A DNA stretch of 25,979 nt. It comes from Pseudomonadota bacterium. GTDB taxonomy: Bacteria > Pseudomonadota > Alphaproteobacteria > Acetobacterales > Acetobacteraceae. The notes under the pieces were generated by a model. The model did no database searches. It saw only the letters and a program-made list of their open reading frames with translations, and was not told where the DNA came from. Shown here in pieces: positions 1 through 6,665 of the stretch; position 1 is the first letter of the stretch; every line of letters begins with the position of its first letter. Where the stretch lies: positions 1 to 25,979 of the forward strand of contig JAFADX010000268.1 in NCBI GenBank assembly GCA_023424475.1, read 5' to 3'. Made by a program: the position numbers and the translations under genes.

Positions 1-1273
1 CCTCTGGGCGGTCGGCGCGCTGGTGCGGCGCGAGGCCGAGGCGCTGGCCCGCATCGAATCCGCCCAGTCGGGCAAGCCGCTGCGCGACGCCCGCGGCGAG
101 GCGGCGCGCGTCGCCGAGATGGCCGAATACTGGGCCGGCTGGTGCGACAAGATCGAGGGCCGCACCGTGCCGGTGCCTTCGGGCCACGCCGTCATCGTGC
201 GGCGCGAGCCCTTCGGGGCCGTGCTGGCCGTGACGCCGTGGAACGCGCCGCTGTTCACTGCGGGCTGGAACGTGTTTCCGGCGCTCGCGGCCGGGAATGC
301 GGTGGTGCTGAAGCCGTCGGAGTTCACGCCGCTGACCTCGCTGGCACTGGGGCGGCTCTGCCTGGAGGCCGGGCTGCCGCGCGGCCTGGTGCAGGTCGTC
401 TGCGGGCCGGGGCAGGGGACGGGGGCGGCGCTGCTGGCGGCGCGCGAGGTGGCGAAGGTGGTCTTCGTCGGCGGGCCGCCCTCGGGGGCGGCGGTGGCGG
501 CGGCCTGCGCGGCGCGGACCATTCCCTGCGTGCTGGAACTGGGCGGCAAGAGCGCGAACATCGTCTTCGACGACGCCGATTTCGGCGCGGCGGTCCAGGG
601 CGCGCAGCAGGCGATCTTCGCGGGCAGCGGGCAGTCCTGTGTCGCGGGTTCGAGGCTGCTGGTGCAGCGGTCCGTCCATGACCGCTTCGTCGCGGCGATG
701 GCCGAGGCGGCGCGCCGCATCCGCATGGGCGACCCGCTCGATGCGGCGACGGAAATGGGGCCGGTCGCGAATGCGCGGCAATTCGCCCATGTGCGGCGCC
801 TGATCGGGGAAGGCCAATCGGTCGGCGCCCGGGTCCTGGCCGCGCCGGCGCCCGCGGGCCTGCCGGCGGAAGGCTACTGGGTGCCGCCGACCGTGCTCGC
901 CGGGCTGACCAATGCGGCGCGGCCCGCGCAGGAGGAGATCTTCGGCCCGGTCGTCGCCGCCATTCCCTTCGAGGACGAGGCGGAGGCGATCGCGCTGGCG
1001 AACGGCACGCGCTTCGGCCTGGCGGGGGCGGTGTGGACGCGGGATGTCGGGCGCGCCCATCGCGTCGCCGCCGCGGTGCGGGCCGGGACCTTCTGGGTGA
1101 ACGGCTACCGGACCATCCATGTCTCGGTGCCTTTCGGGGGCTTCGGGGCGTCGGGCTACGGCCGCTCATCGGGCGCCGAGGTCCTGGCGGAACTCACCCA
1201 GTCCAAGGCGGTCTGGATCGACACGGCCGAGGCGCCCGCCCTCGGCTTCGGCCACCGCCCCTCAGGCTACTAG
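1..1273 (+). CDS. NAD(P)-dependent aldehyde dehydrogenase, 5'-truncated by window edge
   Basis: This is the C-terminal ~423 residues of an aldehyde dehydrogenase superfamily enzyme, which oxidises an aldehyde to a carboxylate with NAD(P)+. The reading frame is already open at base 2. Family members are usually 480-500 residues, so roughly 65-75 N-terminal residues lie upstream. Counting from the first Met in the window (base 23), landmarks are PWNAP (72-76), KPSE (97-100), the general-base Glu in LELGGK (E172), the catalytic Cys in GQSC (C206) and the late EEIFGPV motif. The cofactor-loop motif reads FVGGPPSG, where the family usually has FTGS followed by a conserved glycine. The catalytic residues are intact, so it is probably active. 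Its TAG stop (1271-1273) is also the first triplet of structured element A. Its pathway is unknown, and the transporter downstream looks like a separate transcription unit. Confidence 0.93.
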   Translation, partial: LWAVGALVRREAEALARIESAQSGKPLRDARGEAARVAEMAEYWAGWCDKIEGRTVPVPSGHAVIVRREPFGAVLAVTPWNAPLFTAGWNVFPALAAGNAVVLKPSEFTPLTSLALGRLCLEAGLPRGLVQVVCGPGQGTGAALLAAREVAKVVFVGGPPSGAAVAAACAARTIPCVLELGGKSANIVFDDADFGAAVQGAQQAIFAGSGQSCVAGSRLLVQRSVHDRFVAAMAEAARRIRMGDPLDAATEMGPVANARQFAHVRRLIGEGQSVGARVLAAPAPAGLPAEGYWVPPTVLAGLTNAARPAQEEIFGPVVAAIPFEDEAEAIALANGTRFGLAGAVWTRDVGRAHRVAAAVRAGTFWVNGYRTIHVSVPFGGFGASGYGRSSGAEVLAELTQSKAVWIDTAEAPALGFGHRPSGY

Positions 1274-1504
1274 AGCTCTTTTCGATCAGACGGCACTGGC
1301 CCGCACCCCCACCCCGCCACCCAACCACGAAACAGTCGCTGGGTGGCCGGGTGGGGGTGCGGGCCGGTGCCGGTTCCGACAGATCGGAACATGCTCTGGA
1401 GCCGTTCCCGTTCGCCCTGGCTCACGGCAACGTCTCCAGCCCGTTGTTTCTGCGAACACCGTCACCCGATCAGGTGATTCCACCTGATCGGGATCTGCTC
1501 TAGG
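1271..1504. repeat. Structured intergenic element, copy A
   Basis: The element fills most of the gap between the aldehyde dehydrogenase and SBP1. It begins TAGAGC on the dehydrogenase stop codon and ends ATCTGCTCTAGG, so its ends are inverted copies (AGAGC and GCTCT). Hairpin 1 is bounded by AGAGC near the start and GCTCT at about 1393, and contains a very long nested stem (see 1292-1371). Hairpin 2 is a perfect 12-bp stem (1465-1476 with 1481-1492) with a 4-nt loop ATTC, followed directly by ATCTGCTC. Copy B at 6462-6569 has the same architecture. No protein is evident. It lacks a terminal T-run, so it is not a standard intrinsic terminator. It ends 34 nt before the SBP1 start and could act in the SBP1 leader or simply be a dispersed palindromic repeat. 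Confidence 0.7.
1292..1371. repeat. Long imperfect inverted repeat nested in element A
   Basis: Two 34-nt arms (1292-1325 and 1338-1371) flank a 12-nt loop. Comparing one arm with the reverse complement of the other gives 31 identical positions of 34. One of the three differences is a G-U wobble in RNA, leaving two mismatches. The arms have strong strand asymmetry: the left is C-rich (CCCGCACCCCCACCCC) and the right is G-rich. Copy B has only a 7-bp stem at the corresponding place, so this may be a second palindromic repeat inserted into hairpin 1 of the element (inference). Confidence 0.75.
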
Positions 1505-1538
1505 CTCCGCGGCGCTTCACCCTTGGAGAACAACCCAG

Positions 1539-3134
1539 ATGTTCCGACGCGACCTGCTGGCCGCTGCGGCCGCTGCCGCCGCGACGCCGCGTTTCGCCGT
1601 TGCGCAGCCGGCCGCCGCGCGCGTGCTGAAGTATACGCCGCACGCCAACCTGCCGAACATCGACCCCTTCACCAACACCGCCTTCATCGCGCGCGACCAT
1701 GCCTTCCTGGTCTACGACCAGCTCTACGGCATGAACGACAGGTTCGAGCCGCAGCCGCAGATGGTGCAGGGCCATGTGGTGGAGAACGATGGCCGGCTCT
1801 GGCGCTTCACCCTGCGCGAGGGGCTGAAGTTCCACGACGGCACGCCGGTGCGCGGGCGGGACTGCATCGCCTCCATCAGGCGCTGGGGCAAGCGCGATGC
1901 CTTCGGGCAGGAACTGATGGCCCGCGTCGCCGACATGACCGAGGAGAGCGACCGCGTCTTCGCCGTCAGGCTGTCGCGTCCCTTCCCGAAGATGATCGAG
2001 GCCTTCTCGAAGGTCACGACCTCCTGCCTGTTCATCATGCCCGAGCGGCTGGCTAACGTGGATCCCTTCACCAACATCGCCGAGGCGGTGGGCAGCGGGC
2101 CGTATCGCTTCGTGAAGGACGAATGGGTGCCGGGATCGCGCGTGGCCTATGCGCGCAACCCGGACTACGTGCCGGTGCCCTCGGGCGCCGTCTCGATGAC
2201 GGCGGGCCCCAAGATCGTGAACTTCGACCGTGTCGAGTGGCACATCATCGCCGATGCCTCGACCGCCGCCGCCGCCCTGCAGTCGGGCGAGATCGACTGG
2301 TGGGAGCAGCCGACGGCGGACCTCTTCCCGCTGCTCCAGCGCAACCGCAACGTCACCGTGGATGTCATCAACGCCACCGGCCTGATCGGCATCTTCCGGC
2401 CGAACCACCTGACGACACCGTTCAACAACCCGGCCGTGCGGCGCGCGGTGCTCACCGCCGTCAACCAGATGGACTTCATGACCGCGGTGATCGGTGAATC
2501 GACCGTGCCGGGCTATGCCACGCTGCGGCGGGAGAACATCGGCTACTTCGCGCCGGAATCCCCTTCCGCCTCGACGGCCGGCCTCGACCGGCTGAAGAAG
2601 AGCGTCGATGCCGCGCGGGCCGAACTCCAGGCGGCGGGCGCGATCGGGTCGAAGCTCGTGCTGCTGAACGCGACCGACCTTGCCTCGATCAACGCGGCCG
2701 CGTTGGTGGGTGCCGACCTCTTCACCCGCATGGGCTTCGACGTGGACCTGGTCAGCGCGGACTGGGGGACGGTGGTGCAGCGCCGGGCCAGCAAGAACCC
2801 GCTCGATCAGGGGGGCTGGTCGGGCTTCTTCACCTTCTGGTCGGGCGTGGATCACTGGAACCCGGCGAGCCATGCCTCGATCCGCGGCCATGGCGACGCC
2901 GCCTGGCCGGGCTGGCCGACCATCCCGGCGATCGAGGCGCAGCGCAACGCCTGGTTCGACGCGCCGGACGAGGCCGCCGCCAAGGCCGCCACGACCGAGA
3001 TGCAGCGCATCGCCTTCGAGGAGGTGCCCTATGTCCCGACCGGCATGTACTACCAGCCGACGGCCCATCGCCGGAACCTCACCGGCATCCTGAAGGGCCA
3101 GCCGCCGCTGTTCTGGAACGTGCGGCGCGCCTGA
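1539..3134 (+). CDS. SBP1: family-5 extracellular solute-binding protein (dipeptide/nickel type)
   Basis: This 531-residue protein belongs to the SBP_bac_5 (DppA/OppA/NikA-like) family, which captures peptides or other small solutes in the periplasm and delivers them to an ABC permease. The N-terminus FRRDLL followed by an alanine-rich stretch is a twin-arginine-like signal, with likely cleavage after AVA at residue 22. The hallmark LREGLKFHDG lies near 92-101, followed by the family SIRRW segment and SGPYRF. The C-terminal half has DWGTVVQRR, and the protein ends in a FWN-containing tail shared with its paralogues. Where the other copies read GNG-x-x-AWFGWP, this one has GHGDAAWPGWP. The start at 1539 is supported by GGAG about 10 nt upstream and by the signal sequence. 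It is the first of six tandem paralogues; its ligand is unknown. Tat export is an inference from the RR motif. Confidence 0.93.
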   Translation: MFRRDLLAAAAAAAATPRFAVAQPAAARVLKYTPHANLPNIDPFTNTAFIARDHAFLVYDQLYGMNDRFEPQPQMVQGHVVENDGRLWRFTLREGLKFHDGTPVRGRDCIASIRRWGKRDAFGQELMARVADMTEESDRVFAVRLSRPFPKMIEAFSKVTTSCLFIMPERLANVDPFTNIAEAVGSGPYRFVKDEWVPGSRVAYARNPDYVPVPSGAVSMTAGPKIVNFDRVEWHIIADASTAAAALQSGEIDWWEQPTADLFPLLQRNRNVTVDVINATGLIGIFRPNHLTTPFNNPAVRRAVLTAVNQMDFMTAVIGESTVPGYATLRRENIGYFAPESPSASTAGLDRLKKSVDAARAELQAAGAIGSKLVLLNATDLASINAAALVGADLFTRMGFDVDLVSADWGTVVQRRASKNPLDQGGWSGFFTFWSGVDHWNPASHASIRGHGDAAWPGWPTIPAIEAQRNAWFDAPDEAAAKAATTEMQRIAFEEVPYVPTGMYYQPTAHRRNLTGILKGQPPLFWNVRRA

Positions 3135-3148
3135 CACGCGCCCGTGAA

Positions 3149-3175
3149 GCCCGGCGCCCTTGCGCGGCGCCGGGC
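3149..3175 (+). other. Intergenic hairpin between SBP1 and SBP2
   Basis: A perfect 10-bp GC stem (3149-3158 with 3166-3175) encloses a 7-nt loop, 14 nt after the SBP1 stop. There is no T-run, so it is more likely an mRNA-stabilising or attenuating structure within the transcript than a full terminator. Its function is an inference. Confidence 0.5.
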
Positions 3176-3214
3176 GATCTGGTCCAGAGCGGCGCCGGTG
3201 AGCCGAGGCCCGAG

Positions 3215-4804
3215 ATGAAACGACGCCACTTTCTTGCCGCGGCGGCATCCGTCGCAGCGCCGGCGCGCGCCGCGCTGGGGCAGGGCGCCCCGGCGGCGCC
3301 CAAGGTGCTGCGGTTCATTCCGCAGGCGATGCCCGCGGTGCTCGACCCCATGGTCACCACGGCCGCGGCGACGCGCAACCACGGCTTCGCCGTCTGGGAC
3401 ACGCTCTACGGGCTGAACCAGGACTTCGCGGCCGAGCCGCAGATGGCGAAGGACCACCTGGTCGAGAACGACGGGCGCCGCGTCACGATCCGCCTGCGCG
3501 AGGGACTGAAGTTCCACGACGGAGAGCCGGTCCGGGCCGCGGACTGCATTGCCTCGATCCGCCGCTGGGCGGCGCGCGACCCGATGGGCCAGGTGCTCAT
3601 GGCCCGCACGGAGGAGATCGCCGCGGACGACGACCGCAGCATCGTCTTCCGCCTGCAGCGGCCATTCCCCTTGCTGTTCGATGCGCTCGCGAAGGTCACG
3701 CCGCCGGTCTGCTTCATCATGCCCGAACGGCTGGCGGCGACGCCCGCCGATCGGCCGATCGGCGAGATCGTCGGCAGCGGTCCGTTCCGCTTCCTCGCCG
3801 GCGAGTATGAGCCGGGCAGGCATCTCGCCTATGCGCGCTTCGGCGACTACGTGCCGCGGGCCGAAGGCGTCACCACCTGGACCGCGGGGCCCAAGCGCGT
3901 GCTGGTCGATCGCGTCGAGTGGCACGCGATGGCGGATGCTGAGGCCTCGACCAACGCGCTGCTGGGCGGCGACGTGGACTGGTGGGAGAGTCCCCCCGTC
4001 AGCCGCCAGGCGGAACTGCGCGGCAGCCGCGCGGTGGTGATGGAGATCACGGACCCGACGGGTTTCGTCGGCATGGCGCGGTTCAACCACCTCCATCCGC
4101 CCTTCGACCGGCCGGCGGTCCGCCACGCGCTGTTCGGCGCCGTCGTGCAGGAAGCGTTCATGACGGCCGTGGTCGGCAACGACCGCAGCCTGTGGCGCGA
4201 CGGGGTCGGCTTCTTCGGCCCCGGCACGCCGCTCGCGAACGACGAGGGAATGGCCGCGCTGGCCGATCCGCGCGACGACGCGAAGGTGACGCGCGAAATC
4301 GCCGAGGCCGGCTACGGCGGCGAGAAGGTGGTCGTGCTGATGCCCAGCGACTTCCCCACCCTGGCGGCGATCGCGGATATCGGGGCGAAGATGCTCCGGC
4401 GCGTCGGGATGGAGGTCGAACTCGTGGCCGACGACTGGACGGCGCTCGTGCGCCGGCGCGCCAGCCGCGCCGCGCCGTCGCAGGGCGGGTGGGGCATGTT
4501 CTTCACCTTCTGGTCCGGCATCGACACCGCCAATCCCGGCGTGCACCAGGCGCTGCGCGGCAACGGCGAGCATGCCTGGTTCGGGTGGCCGACGATGCCG
4601 CGCATGGAGGAACTGCGCGCGCAGTGGTTCGATTCCCCGGATCCCGACGCGCAGAAGCGCATCGCGCGCGAGATGCAGGCGGAGGCCTTCCGCGAGGCGC
4701 CCTACCTGCCGCTCGGCCAGTATTTCCAGGCAACCGTCTATCGCCGGGGCATTTCCGGGCTCCTCAAGGGGCTTCCGCTGTTCTGGAACGTGCAGAAGGG
4801 CTGA
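3215..4804 (+). CDS. SBP2: family-5 extracellular solute-binding protein
   Basis: This 529-residue periplasmic binding protein lies 80 nt downstream of SBP1 and has the same domain plan. It has the consensus-like twin-arginine start KRRHFLAAAAS, with likely cleavage after ALG before Gln23. Family markers are LREGLKFHDGEPV, SIRRW, SGPFRF, DWW in the ligand region, GNGEHAWFGWP and a FWNVQKG end. It is the most divergent of the first four copies: DWTALVRRR replaces DWGTVVQRR, and the segment after DWWESPP differs, suggesting altered ligand preference (inference). The ribosome-binding site is weak (GCCGAGG), so translation may be partly coupled to SBP1. The ATG at 3215 is the only start that keeps a complete signal peptide. 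Confidence 0.92.
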   Translation: MKRRHFLAAAASVAAPARAALGQGAPAAPKVLRFIPQAMPAVLDPMVTTAAATRNHGFAVWDTLYGLNQDFAAEPQMAKDHLVENDGRRVTIRLREGLKFHDGEPVRAADCIASIRRWAARDPMGQVLMARTEEIAADDDRSIVFRLQRPFPLLFDALAKVTPPVCFIMPERLAATPADRPIGEIVGSGPFRFLAGEYEPGRHLAYARFGDYVPRAEGVTTWTAGPKRVLVDRVEWHAMADAEASTNALLGGDVDWWESPPVSRQAELRGSRAVVMEITDPTGFVGMARFNHLHPPFDRPAVRHALFGAVVQEAFMTAVVGNDRSLWRDGVGFFGPGTPLANDEGMAALADPRDDAKVTREIAEAGYGGEKVVVLMPSDFPTLAAIADIGAKMLRRVGMEVELVADDWTALVRRRASRAAPSQGGWGMFFTFWSGIDTANPGVHQALRGNGEHAWFGWPTMPRMEELRAQWFDSPDPDAQKRIAREMQAEAFREAPYLPLGQYFQATVYRRGISGLLKGLPLFWNVQKG

Positions 4805-4871
4805 TCCGCGGGGTTGCCCCGGGGGCGGTCCCCTGGTCAGATGCGCGGCCTCACGAGGCTTGGAGTTTGAA

Positions 4872-6464
4872 ATGTACCGCCGTGATCTGTTGAAGGCCTC
4901 CGCCGGTGCGGGGGCAGTTGCCACCCTGTCGCGTTCCGCGATCGCGCAGCCGGCACAGAGCCGCGTTCTCAAGATGGTTCCGCAGGCGAACCTGACCAGC
5001 CTCGACCCTGTCTGGACGACGGCGAACATCACCCGCAACCACGGGCACATGATCTACGACAGCCTCTACGGCCTGGACGCGCAGTTCCGTCCGCAGCCGC
5101 AGATGGCCGAAGGCCATGTCGTCGAGAACGACGGCAAGACCGTGACGATCACGCTCCGCCAGGGATTGAAGTTCCACGACGGCGCGCCGGTTCGCGCGCA
5201 GGATGCGGTGCCCTCGATCAAGCGCTGGATGCGCCGGAACCCGTTCGGGCAGAAGCTCGCCACGGTGGTCGAGGATCTTTCGGTGGTCGACGACCGCCGG
5301 CTGCGCTTCACGCTGAAGAAGCCGTTCCCGCTGCTGTTCAAGGCCCTGGGGCAGGTCTCCAACAGCCCGGCCTTCATCATGCCGCAGCGCTTCGCGGAGA
5401 CGGATCCGTTCCAGCAGGTGCGCGAAGCGATCGGCTCCGGCCCGTTCCGGTTCAAGGCCGACGAGTTCAATTCCGGCAGCATGGTCGTCTACGAGCGGAA
5501 CCCCGACTACGTGCCCACCCCGGTCGGCACGCCGAGCCTGACGGCCGGCCCGAAGGTCGCGCATTTCGACCGCGTCGAGTGGCACATCATCACCGATGCC
5601 TCGACCGCCGCGGCGGCGCTGCAGACCGGGGAGATCGACTGGTACGAGCAGCCTCCGCCGGAGATCCAGGAGCTGCTGAAGCGCACCCGCAGCATCTCGA
5701 TCGAGGCGATCGACCCGCTGCCGCTGACCGGCATCCTGCGCTTCAACCATCTGCACGCGCCCTTCAACGACAAGAAGATGCGCCAGTCGATCCTGCCGGC
5801 GATCAGCCAGGAGGATTTCATGCAGGCGGTGGTCGGCACCGATCCCGCGCTCTACCGCACCGGCGTCGGCCTGTTCACGCCGGGCACGCCGCTCGCGAAC
5901 GATGCGGGCCTCGAGGCGTTGACCGGGCCGCGCAGCCTCGACCGCGCCAAGGCGCTGATGCGCGAGGCCGGCTACACCAACCAGCCGATGCGCCTGATCG
6001 GCCCGACCGACATCCTCGCCCCCTCGGCGATGACGCAGGTGGGCGCCGACCTCGTGCGGCGGCTCGGCTACAACGCCGACATCGCGCTGTCCGACTGGGG
6101 CACCACGGTGCAGCGGCGCACCTCGCGAGAGCCGGTGGACAAGGGCGGCTGGTCGATGCTGTTCACCGCCTTCTCCTCGGTGGACTTCGCCGATCCGGCG
6201 GCGCATTTCCCGATGCGCGGCAACGGCACCAGCGCCTGGTTCGGCTGGCCGACCGTCCCGAAGCTCGAGGAACTGCGCGACGCGTGGTTCGACGCACCCG
6301 ATCTCGCGACGGAGCAGCGCCTCGCGCGGGAGATGCAGGTCGTGGCGATGGACGAGCTGCCCTACATCCCCGTCGGTTCGTATCTGTCGATGACGGCGAT
6401 CAAGAAGAACCTGACCGGGCGCGTGCCGGGCCTCGCGCTGTTCTGGAATCTGCGCCGGACCTAG
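4872..6464 (+). CDS. SBP3: family-5 extracellular solute-binding protein
   Basis: This 530-residue SBP_bac_5 protein should start at 4872. GGAG lies 8 nt upstream, and the product begins MYRRDLLKAS, a twin-arginine-like signal with likely cleavage after AIA at residue 25. The frame stays open upstream to 4572, but that part overlaps SBP2 and has non-coding composition. Markers include LRQGLKFHDG, SGPFRFKADE, TGEIDWYEQPPPEIQ, DWGTTVQRR, GNGTSAWFGWP and a FWNLRRT end. It is very close to SBP4, with the two genes colinear at an offset of exactly 1800 nt over much of their length. Its TAG stop is the first triplet of structured element B. It may bind the same ligand class as SBP4 (inference). Confidence 0.93.
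   Translation: MYRRDLLKASAGAGAVATLSRSAIAQPAQSRVLKMVPQANLTSLDPVWTTANITRNHGHMIYDSLYGLDAQFRPQPQMAEGHVVENDGKTVTITLRQGLKFHDGAPVRAQDAVPSIKRWMRRNPFGQKLATVVEDLSVVDDRRLRFTLKKPFPLLFKALGQVSNSPAFIMPQRFAETDPFQQVREAIGSGPFRFKADEFNSGSMVVYERNPDYVPTPVGTPSLTAGPKVAHFDRVEWHIITDASTAAAALQTGEIDWYEQPPPEIQELLKRTRSISIEAIDPLPLTGILRFNHLHAPFNDKKMRQSILPAISQEDFMQAVVGTDPALYRTGVGLFTPGTPLANDAGLEALTGPRSLDRAKALMREAGYTNQPMRLIGPTDILAPSAMTQVGADLVRRLGYNADIALSDWGTTVQRRTSREPVDKGGWSMLFTAFSSVDFADPAAHFPMRGNGTSAWFGWPTVPKLEELRDAWFDAPDLATEQRLAREMQVVAMDELPYIPVGSYLSMTAIKKNLTGRVPGLALFWNLRRT
5631..5671 (+). repeat. Identical 41-nt tract shared with 7431-7471
   Basis: This stretch of SBP3 is identical to bases 7431-7471 of SBP4. It encodes the shared EIDWYEQPPPEIQ segment. 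It lies in a longer region of high similarity that aligns without gaps at an 1800-nt offset; 5271-5310 with 7071-7110 is another near-identical tract. This fits recent duplication or gene conversion. Confidence 0.85.
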
Positions 6465-6569
6465 AGCATTTCCGGTGAACTTGCGTTCACCGCCAAAGCT
6501 CTAGGTATTTGGTTTTGCGAGCATCTTCACCTGTCCGGATGGGTTCATCCGGACAGGATCTGCTCCAGG
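6462..6569. repeat. Structured intergenic element, copy B
   Basis: This element lies between SBP3 and SBP4. It starts TAGAGC on the SBP3 stop codon and ends ATCTGCTCCAGG. Hairpin 1 has an outer TAGAGC/GCTCTA pairing (6462-6467 with 6498-6503) and an inner perfect 7-bp stem (6474-6480 with 6485-6491, loop TTGC). Hairpin 2 is a perfect 12-bp stem (6530-6541 with 6546-6557, loop GGTT). Hairpin 2 has the same stem and loop length as copy A but a different stem sequence, while the flanks (TTTTGCGA before, ATCTGCTC after) are conserved. No ORF and no T-tract are present. It splits the SBP array into two triplets and ends 96 nt before the SBP4 start. Confidence 0.72.
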
Positions 6570-6665
6570 CCCGGAATTCGGGCGGGGCGTGACGCGGGCT
6601 TGCAGTCGCGCCCCCCTGCTGGTCAGATTGCCCCGGGAGCAAAAAAAGCACCTGGGAGAGCAATC

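Noticed and set aside
1465..1504. Element hairpins as intrinsic terminators
   Set aside because: No T-run follows either 12-bp hairpin; both continue into a conserved ATCTGCTC tail.
4572..4871. N-terminal extension of SBP3 (and similar extensions before SBP5, the DppC-type permease and the FAD oxidoreductase)
   Set aside because: The extensions lie inside the upstream gene in another frame. A signal peptide, ribosome-binding site or stop/start overlap marks the true start in each case.
3050..5050. Very long minus-strand open frames through the SBP genes (also around 8006-10000 and 9843-12377)
   Set aside because: They are mirror frames of high-GC coding sequence: low-complexity Arg/His/Gly-rich products without domains, fully overlapping well-supported plus-strand genes.
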